In this document: positions 11,564-21,066 of the stretch, piece after piece
How the letters are laid out: each line of letters begins with the position of its first letter
Position numbering within the stretch: position 1 is the first letter of the stretch
NCBI GenBank assembly: GCA_902826695.1
Contig: CADEFU010000018.1
Span: 1-55,253 of the forward strand
Origin: an uncultured Alphaproteobacteria bacterium
Lineage (GTDB): Bacteria; Pseudomonadota; Alphaproteobacteria; Micropepsales; Micropepsaceae
Direction: 5' to 3'
Length of the DNA stretch: 55,253 nt
Notes under the pieces: model-generated
Database searches by the model: none
Told to the model about the DNA's origin: nothing
What the model saw: only the letters and a program-made list of their open reading frames with translations
Translations under genes and position numbers: made by a program

Positions 11564-11754
11564 GTCCGGTTCTCTTGAAAGGCCTCATCGCCGGGCCCGC
11601 CAAAACGGCTAAGCGCCCGCTTAAGGGTGTTGAACAACCTCAAGCGAGCGCTATGTGAAAATAGCCCATTTGCCGGGGTTGGCACAACGGCCGGGCGTTG
11701 CGCGATGTGCCGCGTTTGCCTAGTGTCCCGCCAAATTCGTCTAAGGAGAATGGA

Positions 11755-12078
11755 ATGTCCGGTTTCGACAAGCGCCGTGAGGGTTACGAAAGCAAGTTCG
11801 CCCATGACCAAGACCTGAAATTCAAGGCGACCGCGCGCCGGAACAAGCTCTTGGGGCTGTGGGCGGCGGCGAAAATGGGCATTACGGGCGAGGCCGCAGA
11901 CGCCTATGCGAAAGAGGTCGTGAAGGCCGATTTCGAAGAGGCAGGCGACGACGACGTGTTCCGTAAGATCCGCGGCGATCTAGACGCGAAAAAGGTGGAG
12001 GTTTCCGACCACCAAATCCGGCGCGAAATGGACGAACTGATGGCGACGGCTGTCGAGCAGATTACCTCGACGAAATAG
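11755..12078 (+). CDS. DUF1476 / ATPase-inhibitor zeta-like protein
   Basis: A 107-residue charged helical protein matching the DUF1476 family, whose Paracoccus member is the zeta subunit that inhibits the F1-ATPase. MSGFDKRREGYESKFAHDQD and KFKATARRNKLLGLWAA are the conserved N-terminal part. ATG 11755 has a near-perfect AAGGAG at 11743-11748, which settles the start against the open frame upstream. The family is almost confined to alphaproteobacteria and is good evidence for the host group. It diverges from purC. Confidence 0.9.
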   Translation: MSGFDKRREGYESKFAHDQDLKFKATARRNKLLGLWAAAKMGITGEAADAYAKEVVKADFEEAGDDDVFRKIRGDLDAKKVEVSDHQIRREMDELMATAVEQITSTK

Positions 12079-12138
12079 ACCGCGCGTTCCAGGCGAATTT
12101 TGGGCTATTGTTCTCCCCAGATTATTTCAGGGGACGCG

Positions 12139-14256
12139 ATGATGCGTGCATTCGCCTTTGGCGTGTTCGGACTGGTTCTGGCGGCAGCAGCGTCAGCATC
12201 GGAGTCGCAGCCGCCGGAATACTTCAAGCTTGGGCCGTTTGGCACTGGTTGGGACGAATATGGCGGTGACGCCGGTGGCATGCGTTTCAGCTGGTCTCGT
12301 GAGATCACAACTTCAAATGTCGATGACCTGATTCCGGTTTGGACTTACTCGACCGGCGATATCGCAAAGCGCGACGCGAAGACGATGCGGCGGACGAAGT
12401 TCGAGGCAACGCCAATTCTCGCGGGCAACAAGCTCTTGCTTTGTACGCCGTTCAACGAGGTGATCGCGCTCGATCCGGGGACGGGAAAAGAACTCTGGCG
12501 GTTCGATCCGAAGATACCGACGGACAAGGTCGGGCCTGCGAACAAGTTCAACTGTCGCGGAGTGACGACATCCCGCTACGGCGTTGGCTTATATGACGAC
12601 ACGAACTACCATCATATTTTTCTTGCGACGAACGATGGGCGATTGCTTTCGATCGACGATCAGGGCCGTCTGGAGCCGGAATTCGGAACGAATGGCGAGA
12701 TCAGGATTGATCCAGGAATAAGTCTTGAATGGCCTGGCGAGTTTCAGATTACATCAGCGCCGGTCGTGATCCGCGATGTCGTGATCGTCGGATCGGCGAT
12801 CGGCGACAATGCGCGGGTGAAGGCACCGCATGGTACGGTTCGCGCCTTCGACATAAATACTGGCAAGCCGAAGTGGTCGTGGGATCCGGTGCCGCGGGAT
12901 GCGAAAGACCCGGCGGCGAAGACTTGGGGCGAGGGTTACAAAGATGTCGGGCATGCGAATGTTTGGGCGCCGATGTCGGTGGATGAGCGGCGTGGGCTCG
13001 TGTTCTTGCCGACGTCGTCGGCCAGTCCCGACTTCTTTGGTGGCTTGCGGCCGGGGGACAATAAGCATGCGAACTCTGTTGTCGCGCTGAAGGCTGAGAC
13101 GGGGGAACTCGTTTGGTCGTTTCAGGCGGTGCATCACGACGTTTGGGATTATGACAATCCGGCGCAGCCGACGCTGGCGACCATCGACTTCGAGGGGAAG
13201 CCGCGGGACGTCGTGATCCAGCCGACGAAGCAGGGGTTCTTGTTCGTGCTCGATCGCGACACGGGCGTGCCTGTGTATCCGGTTGAGGAGCGGGCGGTGG
13301 CGCAGGGTGGCGTGGCGGGCGAGGTGTTGTCACCGACGCAGCCTTATCCGACGCATGTGCCGGTGTTGGCGCCGCAGAAGATTTCGGCGGACGAAGCCTA
13401 TGGCTTTACGCCTTGGGATCGGGAGGCTTGCCGGAAGCTGATCGCGGAGGCGCGGAACGAGGGGCTCTACACGCCGCCGTCGTTGAAGGGGACGTTGATG
13501 GTTCCGTTCACGGGCGGGGGCATGAATTGGGGCGGCGTGGCATTCGATCCGGTGAAGCAGATCGTTTATGCGAACACCAGCCGCGCTGTGCATCGGATCA
13601 CGCTTTTTCCGGCCGCCGACTTCGACAAGCTGGATGAGCAGTTTCCCGATCGCGAAGTGTCGCCGCAGCGTGGCGCACCGTATGGGATGATCCGCGAAAC
13701 TCTGTTGTCGCCGATTGGGCTGCCGTGCAATCCGCCGCCGTGGGGTGTGCTGGCGGCGGTCGATCTCAAGGCCGGCAAGATTTTGTGGGAGTCCACGCTT
13801 GGGACGACGGAGGAGCTTGCGCCGCTTTCGATCGCGCTCAAGACGGGGACGCCGTCGTTGGGCGGGCCGCTGGTGACGGCGAGCGGGCTCGTCTTTATCG
13901 GCGCGACGATGGACAGGTATTTGCGCGCGTTCGACGCGGCGAGCGGCAAGGAGCTTTGGCAGGGTCGTTTGCCTGCGCCGGGGATTGCCACGCCGATGAC
14001 CTATGAGTGGAAGGGGCGGCAGTACGTCGTGATCGCGGCCGGCGGGCATGGCGATGTGGACGTCGCCGGGCGGAGCGACACGTTCGTTGCGTTCGCGCTG
14101 GCGAAGCCAGGCGAGTCGAAGGGCACGTTCTGGTCGCGGCGGGTGGACAAACCGGGTGGTCGGATGTGGATCAACTTTGGGCTGATCGCGCTCGGCGTGG
14201 TGACTGTTGTCGGCGGTCTGTGGTGGTTGATCCGGCGCGTGCGCTCACGGAACTAG
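12139..14256 (+). CDS. PQQ-dependent dehydrogenase, periplasmic with C-terminal membrane anchor
   Basis: A 705-residue quinoprotein of the PQQ beta-propeller class (glucose/quinate/alcohol dehydrogenase-like). Signal peptide at residues 1-20 (ends AAASASES); repeated tryptophan-docking motifs such as ALDPGTGKELWRFDP, AFDINTGKPKWSWDP, ALKAETGELVWSFQ and AFDAASGKELWQGRL mark the propeller blades. A haem c motif (CxxCH) is absent. Unlike membrane glucose dehydrogenase, which has N-terminal helices, the only helix besides the signal is C-terminal (about 678-698, INFGLIALGVVTVVGGLWWL), followed by a basic tail. AGGGG at 12129-12133 supports ATG 12139. No pqq biosynthesis genes are in the window. 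The substrate is unknown. Confidence 0.85.
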   Translation: MMRAFAFGVFGLVLAAAASASESQPPEYFKLGPFGTGWDEYGGDAGGMRFSWSREITTSNVDDLIPVWTYSTGDIAKRDAKTMRRTKFEATPILAGNKLLLCTPFNEVIALDPGTGKELWRFDPKIPTDKVGPANKFNCRGVTTSRYGVGLYDDTNYHHIFLATNDGRLLSIDDQGRLEPEFGTNGEIRIDPGISLEWPGEFQITSAPVVIRDVVIVGSAIGDNARVKAPHGTVRAFDINTGKPKWSWDPVPRDAKDPAAKTWGEGYKDVGHANVWAPMSVDERRGLVFLPTSSASPDFFGGLRPGDNKHANSVVALKAETGELVWSFQAVHHDVWDYDNPAQPTLATIDFEGKPRDVVIQPTKQGFLFVLDRDTGVPVYPVEERAVAQGGVAGEVLSPTQPYPTHVPVLAPQKISADEAYGFTPWDREACRKLIAEARNEGLYTPPSLKGTLMVPFTGGGMNWGGVAFDPVKQIVYANTSRAVHRITLFPAADFDKLDEQFPDREVSPQRGAPYGMIRETLLSPIGLPCNPPPWGVLAAVDLKAGKILWESTLGTTEELAPLSIALKTGTPSLGGPLVTASGLVFIGATMDRYLRAFDAASGKELWQGRLPAPGIATPMTYEWKGRQYVVIAAGGHGDVDVAGRSDTFVAFALAKPGESKGTFWSRRVDKPGGRMWINFGLIALGVVTVVGGLWWLIRRVRSRN

Positions 14257-15585
14257 GTACGTCGCGGCGAGACCCAACACTGCGCTTGAGGCGAGCAGCA
14301 GCAGGATCGGCATCTTGAACCGGATCAGCGCGACGAGCGCTAGGGCCGCAATCGCGAGCGCAATGGGGTCGAGCGTCGCGACGTCCGGAACTTGCACATG
14401 CATTGGGCCGACGTCGCGGGTTTCGACTTTGGCAAACGTTACGTGCAGCGCGAACCAGATTGCGAGATTTAGGATCACACCGACGACGGCTGCCGTGATG
14501 GCGGCGAGTGCCGCGGAGGCGTGGCGGTTTTCGCGGACCCGTTCGGCGTAGGGAGCGCCGGCAAAGATCCAGAGGAAAGACGGGGCGAAGGTGACCCAGA
14601 GCGTGATCGCCGCGGCTGCGATGCCGTGGAGCATGCCACCCGAGCGATAGCCTGCGAGGAAGCCGATGTGCTGGAGCACGAGGATGAGCGGGCCTGGGGT
14701 CGTTTCAGCCAGGGCGAGGCCTTGGAGCATCTCCGGTGCGGTCAGCCAGTTGTAGGTCGTGACGGCTTCTTGGGCGACGTAGGCGAGCACGGCGTAGGCG
14801 CCGCCGAATGTCACGACCGACATCGTCGAGAAAAAGGTCGCGAGTTTCGTGAAGACGCTGCTCGGTCCCATCGCAACGGCGATCAGTGCGACGGGGGCGA
14901 GCCAGATCACAGCCCAAGCGGCAACGGTCATCGCGGTGCGGCGGCCGGTGGCGCTTGTGTGAGCAAGTTCGCCGCGGGCGAAGGCCGCGTCGACGGCGAA
15001 GGTCGTGCCGGCTGCGGCGCCGAGGGCTGCGTGGTCCTTGGTGCGAAACTGGTCGGGCGCGATGTGTGCGCCTATGAGGCCCGCGAGCGCGGCGGCAAGT
15101 ATCACTAGCGGGAAGGGCACCGCGAAAAAGAAGAGGGCGATGAACGCAGCTGCCGCGATCCAGATCATCGCGTGGCCGGTGAAGGCGCGTTTGGCAATCC
15201 GCAGGATCGCTTCGATGACGATCGCGAGGACGGCTGCTTGGATGCCGTAGAAGATGGCGCTTACGATGGTGAGGTTCGCGTAGTTCACATAGAGGATGCT
15301 CAAGCCCAGCATCACGAGTGCGCCGGGCAGAATGAAGAGCAGGCCTGCGGCGAGGCCGCCCTTCACGCCGTGCATCAGCCAGCCGACATAGGTTGCCAAT
15401 TGCTGCGCCTCGGGGCCCGGGAGCAGCATGCAGTAGTTCAGCGCGTGGAAGTAACGCGCGTCGCTGATCCACTTCTTCTCCTCGACGAGGAGCTTGTGCA
15501 TGAGCGCGATCTGGCCCGCCGGCCCGCCGAAGTTGACGCAGCCGATATAGGCCCAGAGCCTGACGGCTTCCGCGAAGGTGGGCAT
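14245..15585 (-). CDS. chrA: ChrA-type chromate efflux transporter
   Basis: A 446-residue two-domain CHR transporter with about ten to twelve membrane helices. Both halves carry the family signatures: WAYIGCVNFGGPAGQIALMH and LLPGPEAQQLATYVGWL in the N-terminal CHR domain, VVTFGGAYAVLAYVAQEAV and ALAETTPGPLILVLQHIGFL in the C-terminal one. Known members expel chromate; whether this one does so is inferred. The 3' end overlaps the PQQ dehydrogenase by 12 bases in convergent orientation. No chrB regulator gene is adjacent. The site-2 protease gene lies 12 bases upstream on the same strand. Confidence 0.93.
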   Translation of the reverse strand: MPTFAEAVRLWAYIGCVNFGGPAGQIALMHKLLVEEKKWISDARYFHALNYCMLLPGPEAQQLATYVGWLMHGVKGGLAAGLLFILPGALVMLGLSILYVNYANLTIVSAIFYGIQAAVLAIVIEAILRIAKRAFTGHAMIWIAAAAFIALFFFAVPFPLVILAAALAGLIGAHIAPDQFRTKDHAALGAAAGTTFAVDAAFARGELAHTSATGRRTAMTVAAWAVIWLAPVALIAVAMGPSSVFTKLATFFSTMSVVTFGGAYAVLAYVAQEAVTTYNWLTAPEMLQGLALAETTPGPLILVLQHIGFLAGYRSGGMLHGIAAAAITLWVTFAPSFLWIFAGAPYAERVRENRHASAALAAITAAVVGVILNLAIWFALHVTFAKVETRDVGPMHVQVPDVATLDPIALAIAALALVALIRFKMPILLLLASSAVLGLAATYLVP

Positions 15586-15597
15586 CCGGCGACCCGG

Positions 15598-16263
15598 CTA
15601 GAACCGGCCGCGGCTGTTCATTTGGATTTCTTGGGACGCGGCCATGATCAGCATGAGGCCGACCAGCATCGTGAACATGCCGCCCATGCCGCTTTGGAGA
15701 CCCAAGACGATCAGCAGGATGCCGACACCGACACCGATGTAGCCGGTGATGACGCGTGCGCGGCTCGCCGGCATAAAATTGGAGAGGACTGCGGCCGCGA
15801 TGTGGCCGCCGTCGAGCGGATAGCCAGGGAGTAGGTTGAAGACGCCTAGGAACAAATTGGCGAAGGCGAGGCGGCTTATCAGATCGTTCGGTACTTCCTG
15901 GGTGCCGGCGTACCAGTAGAGAACGGTTGCGATTAGCAGGTTCGTCGCCGGCCCCCCGAACGAGATGACCGCGTTCGGGAACCAGCCACGCGGGATGCCG
16001 ACGAGGCGGGCGTAGCCGCCGAAGAACGTCAGGGTCACATCGAGCGTGCGGGCGCCGAACAGGCGGCCGGCGAAGGCATGACCCATCTCGTGCAGGTAGA
16101 TGCAAAAAATGAAGAGGATCGCGAACGTGACCGCATCGAGCAGGCCGGACATTCCGTTGCGGCCGAAGTCGCCCACGACGATGAAGGCGGCGAGGAGCAG
16201 AACGGTAACCTCGATCCGCACATTGACCCCGAAGATTTTCCCGAGATCTACTGCACCGCCCAT
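15598..16263 (-). CDS. site-2-type zinc metalloprotease (M50 family)
   Basis: A 221-residue membrane protease of the short SpoIVFB/M50B type. The zinc site HEMGH (in IYLHEMGHAFAGRLFG) and the second ligand motif NLLPGYPLDGGH are both present, with about six membrane helices around them. It lacks a PDZ domain, so it is not RseP. Family members cleave substrates within the membrane; the target here is unknown. ATG 16263 lies close upstream of chrA on the same strand, so the two may be co-transcribed. Confidence 0.9.
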   Translation of the reverse strand: MGGAVDLGKIFGVNVRIEVTVLLLAAFIVVGDFGRNGMSGLLDAVTFAILFIFCIYLHEMGHAFAGRLFGARTLDVTLTFFGGYARLVGIPRGWFPNAVISFGGPATNLLIATVLYWYAGTQEVPNDLISRLAFANLFLGVFNLLPGYPLDGGHIAAAVLSNFMPASRARVITGYIGVGVGILLIVLGLQSGMGGMFTMLVGLMLIMAASQEIQMNSRGRF

Positions 16264-16283
16264 AGCTGTTGCCCTTCGCTCGC

Positions 16284-17599
<1,316 letters not shown>

Positions 17600-17603
<4 letters not shown>

Positions 17604-18883
17604 GCCACTGCTTTCAGCGATTCTTCCAAGATCGACAAGCCCTCTTCGAGCACTTTGTCCTCAACCGTTATCGGGACCAGGATGCGCACGCCATTGCCGT
17701 AAAGGCCGCAGGTGAGAAGGATCAGGCCGCGTTTCAGCGCTTCGGCGGTGAGGCGCTTCGTCCGGTCGGCGTCCGGTTCGTGGGACCCGCGGGTTTTGAC
17801 GAGATCGAACGCGACCATAGCGCCGAGGCCCCGGATGTCGTCCATCGGCGGCAAGTCGTTGCGCATCGACATCTGCTTCAGGCGCGCGATCAGTTTTTCG
17901 CCGAGGGTCACAGCCTTGTCGAGGATGCGCTCCTCTTTGATGACGTCGAGTACTGCGTTGCCGGCCGCGCAGGCGACGGGGTTGCCGGCATAGGTGCCGC
18001 CGAGGCCGCCGGGATCGGGCGCATCCATCAGGGCGGCACGGCCGATGACGGCCGAGAGCGGCATACCGCCGGCGAGGCTTTTCGCGGTCGTGATCATGTC
18101 GGGCTTCACGCCGGAATGTTCGATCGCGAACAGCTTGCCGGTGCGTGCGAAGCCGGATTGGATTTCGTCGGCGATCAGCATGATGCCGTGCTTATCGCAC
18201 ACGGCGCGGAGCGAGCGCATGAAGTCGAATGGGGCGGTGTAAAAGCCGCCCTCGCCTTGCACGGGCTCGATGATGATGGCGGCGATGCGCGCGGGCTCGA
18301 CGTCGTATTTGAACAGGCTCTCAAGGGCTGCGAGTGCGTCGGCGCCTGTGTGGCCGTGGCTCACGACCGGGAAGGGCAGGCGATAAACGTCGCCCGGCAT
18401 CTCGCCAAAGCCTGCCTTGTAGGGCACGACTTTGCCGGTCAACGCCATGCCCATGAAGGTGCGGCCGTGGAAGGCGCCGGAAAAGCTGACAACGCCGGAG
18501 CGCTTCGTGGCGTAGCGCGCGATCTTGACCGCGTTCTCGACCGCTTCGGCGCCGGTCGTGAAGAAGATCGTCTTCGCGGGGCCGTCGACGGGGGCGGCTG
18601 CGTTCAGTTTTTCGGCGAGCGCGATGTAGCTCTCGTAGGCGTTGACTTGGAACGCGGTGTGCAATGCGTTGCCCATCTGCGCTTCGATCGCTTTCATCAC
18701 CTTCGGGTGGCGGTGGCCGGTGTTCTGCACGCCGATGCCGCCGACGAAGTCGATGTAGCGCTTGCCTTCGACATCCCAGATTTCCGCGTTGAGCGCGCGC
18801 GCGGCGAAGACGGGATGGGCGGTGTTGACGCCGCGCGGCACGGCGGCTTGGCGGCGGGCGAGAAGTTCGGCGTTGGTGGTCAT
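17600..18883 (-). CDS. gabT: 4-aminobutyrate--2-oxoglutarate transaminase
   Basis: A 427-residue class III aminotransferase that converts GABA and 2-oxoglutarate to succinic semialdehyde and glutamate. The PLP lysine is in ITTAKSLAGGMPLSAV; other marks are RRQAAVPRGVNTAHPVFAAR at the N-terminus, FFTTGAEAVENAVKIAR and IADEIQSGFARTG. ATG 18883 is chosen because the frame further upstream is only the shadow of the overlapping GST gene. It overlaps gst by 4 nt upstream and purB by 4 nt downstream. A gabD gene two positions upstream supports the GABA assignment. Confidence 0.95.
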
Positions 18884-19491
18884 TGCTTGGCGGCTTCCTT
18901 GGCTTCGATGTCTTGGGCGCGTTTGAACGCGGGCCTCGCGCTGGCGCGTTCGGAGAACTCGACGAAGGCTGGGCGCTTGTCGATCATGCCGAACATCATG
19001 CCGAAGCCCAAGGTCGAGGCGACGTAGAGGTCGGCGGCGGTGAACTGATCGCCGAAGAGCCACGGGCCGGGCTTGATGGCGGCTTCTAAAGCTCCGAAGG
19101 CGCGGTCGTAGTCGCCCCAGCCGGCCGAGACGGAGTTCGGCGTGCTGCCTAAGCGCTTTTCCATCATCGCGGGTTCGAGCGTGGTTGCCGGGAACATCAG
19201 CCATTGCAGGAATCGGCCGCGCCGCGGGTCGCTCAGCACGGGCGCGAGCTTCTTGTGCGGGAACCCGTCGGCGACGTAGAGCAGGATCGCCGCTGTCTCG
19301 CCGAAGCCGATGCCGCCGTCTTCGAGACCGGCGACTTTGCCCATCGGGTTGATTTTCTTGTAGGCGTCGGTTGGGTGGCCGGGGGCGCGGATGTTGACAC
19401 GCACGATCTCGTATGGCTCGCCCGCTTCTTCCATCATCCAGAGCGCTGTGAACGCGCGCGTTTGCGGGCAGTGGTAGAGTTTCATCGTCAC
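18880..19491 (-). CDS. glutathione S-transferase family protein in the gab operon
   Basis: A 203-residue two-domain GST. The N-terminal thioredoxin-like domain begins KLYHCPQTRAFTALWMMEEA and contains NPMGKVAGLEDGGIGFGETAAI (GST-N with the conserved SNAIL-like ET/S element); the C-terminal helical domain has GPWLFGDQFTAADLYVASTL. Cys8 near the N-terminus could be the catalytic residue of a beta-like class. It overlaps gabD upstream and gabT downstream by 4 bases each, so it is a true operon member. Its role there is not known; detoxification of reactive aldehyde is an inference. Confidence 0.9.
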   Translation of the reverse strand: MTMKLYHCPQTRAFTALWMMEEAGEPYEIVRVNIRAPGHPTDAYKKINPMGKVAGLEDGGIGFGETAAILLYVADGFPHKKLAPVLSDPRRGRFLQWLMFPATTLEPAMMEKRLGSTPNSVSAGWGDYDRAFGALEAAIKPGPWLFGDQFTAADLYVASTLGFGMMFGMIDKRPAFVEFSERASARPAFKRAQDIEAKEAAKQ

Positions 19492-20948
19492 GCGCCAATT
19501 CCTCCCATCGCCAGGTACTTCATTTCAAGGAAGTCCTCGATGCCGTATTTCGAGCCTTCGCGGCCGATGCCGCTTTCTTTCATGCCGCCGAAGGGGGCGA
19601 CTTCGGTGGAGATGATGCCTTCGTTGATGCCGACGATGCCGTATTCGAGAGCTTCGGCGACGCGCCAAACGCGACCGATGTCACGGGCGTAAAAGTACGC
19701 GGCTAAGCCGTACTCGGTGTCGTTGGCGAGGCGGATAGCGTCGGCTTCCGTCTTGAAGCGGAAGAGGGTCGCGACGGGTCCGAAGATTTCTTCCTGGGCG
19801 ATCGCCATCTGCGTGTTCACTTCGGTGAGCACGGTCGGCTCAAAGAACGTGTGGCCCAGTGTGTGGCGCTTGCCGCCGGTTGCGATCTTCGCGCCTTTTG
19901 AGGTTGCGTCCTTGATCAGGCGTTCGACCTTTTCGACCGCTTCCATGTTGATGAGCGGGCCCTGCATGACGCCGTCGGCGGTGCCGTCGCCGACCTTCAG
20001 GTTCGCTGTGGTGGCGGCGAGTTTCGCGGCGAACGCGTCATAGACCTTGTCTTGCACGAACAGGCGGTTCGCACAGACGCAGGTTTGGCCCATGTTGCGG
20101 AATTTTGAGAGCATGGCACCCGCGACCGCCGCGTCGAGGTCAGCGTCGTCGAAGACGATGAACGGCGCGTTGCCGCCGAGTTCGAGCGAGACCTTCTTAA
20201 CGGTCGATGCGCATTGGCGCATCAGCAGTTTGCCGATCTCGGTCGAGCCGGTGAACGAGAATTTGCGCACGATCGAACTGCCGGTCATCTCCTGACCGAC
20301 GCGCGACGCGTGGTGGGTGGTTACAATGTTGAAGATGCCCTTCGGTATGCCCGCGCGTTCGGCGAGCACGGCAAGTGCCAATGCCGACAACGGCGTTTCG
20401 GCCGGGGGCTTGATCACGATCGGGCAGCCGGCGGCGAGTGCGGGGCCGCATTTCCTCGTAATCATCGCGTTCGGGAAGTTCCACGGCGTGATCGCGGCAA
20501 CGACGCCGATCGGCTGCTTCAAGACGATGATACGGCGACCACCTTGCGTCTGCGGGATGACGTCGCCGTAGATGCGCTTTCCCTCTTCAGCGAACCATTC
20601 GATGAACGAGGCGCCATAGGCGACCTCGCCCCGCGACTCGGCGAGGGGTTTGCCTTGCTCGCTCGTCATGATGACGGCGAGGTCCTCTTGGTTGGCCATC
20701 ATCAGGTCGAACCACTTGCGCAGGATCTGCGCGCGTTCCTTTGCTGTCTTGGCTGCCCACGCCGGCCACGCGGCGTTTGCGGCTTCGATCGCGCGCCGGG
20801 TTTCGCCTTCGAGCATATCGGGTAGGTGCGCAAGCACCGCGCCGCTTGCCGGGTTCGTGACCTCGAACGTTGCGCCTGAATCCGCGCTCGCCCATTCGCC
20901 GTTGATGTAGGCCTTATCGCGCAGAAGTTGCGGGTCGTTGAGGCGCAT
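19488..20948 (-). CDS. gabD: succinate-semialdehyde dehydrogenase
   Basis: A 486-residue NAD(P)-dependent aldehyde dehydrogenase that oxidises succinic semialdehyde to succinate. The catalytic cysteine is in GQTCVCANRLFV, the general base glutamate in VSLELGGNAPFIVF, and the nucleotide-binding stretch is TGSTEIGKLLM. The motif pattern (TSEQGKPLAESRGEV, YGASFIEWFAEEGKR) is typical of GabD. ATG 20948 is preceded by GGAG; the frame continues upstream without conservation. It opens a gabD-gst-gabT-purB run in which every junction is a 4-nt overlap. Confidence 0.95.
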   Translation of the reverse strand: MRLNDPQLLRDKAYINGEWASADSGATFEVTNPASGAVLAHLPDMLEGETRRAIEAANAAWPAWAAKTAKERAQILRKWFDLMMANQEDLAVIMTSEQGKPLAESRGEVAYGASFIEWFAEEGKRIYGDVIPQTQGGRRIIVLKQPIGVVAAITPWNFPNAMITRKCGPALAAGCPIVIKPPAETPLSALALAVLAERAGIPKGIFNIVTTHHASRVGQEMTGSSIVRKFSFTGSTEIGKLLMRQCASTVKKVSLELGGNAPFIVFDDADLDAAVAGAMLSKFRNMGQTCVCANRLFVQDKVYDAFAAKLAATTANLKVGDGTADGVMQGPLINMEAVEKVERLIKDATSKGAKIATGGKRHTLGHTFFEPTVLTEVNTQMAIAQEEIFGPVATLFRFKTEADAIRLANDTEYGLAAYFYARDIGRVWRVAEALEYGIVGINEGIISTEVAPFGGMKESGIGREGSKYGIEDFLEMKYLAMGGIGA

Positions 20949-20977
20949 TGGCGGTTCTCCGGAGGGTATTCGTGAAA

Positions 20978-21012
20978 GGTCTTTTAGACCCTTCCGCCCG
21001 TCTTGCGGAAGG
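20978..21012 (-). promoter_or_regulatory. tandem hairpins in gabD 5' region
   Basis: Two inverted repeats lie 30-64 bases upstream of gabD: GGTCT/AGACC around a TTT loop (20978-20990) and CCTTCCGC (20990-20997) with GCGGAAGG (21005-21012). Neither is followed by a T-run on the minus strand, so they may be an operator or an mRNA leader structure. A regulator is not identifiable. The same gap also holds the promoter for the divergent peptidase gene. Confidence 0.35.
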
Positions 21013-21066
21013 TGGGGGGGGCGTGCAAGTTGCGCGCTCTTTTCCGGCACTTTCTAGGATCAGTTT

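Noticed and set aside
14705..16105. 466-codon minus-strand frame overlapping chrA and the M50 protease
   Set aside because: It spans two well-supported genes in another frame of the same strand and is Arg/Pro-rich without motifs.
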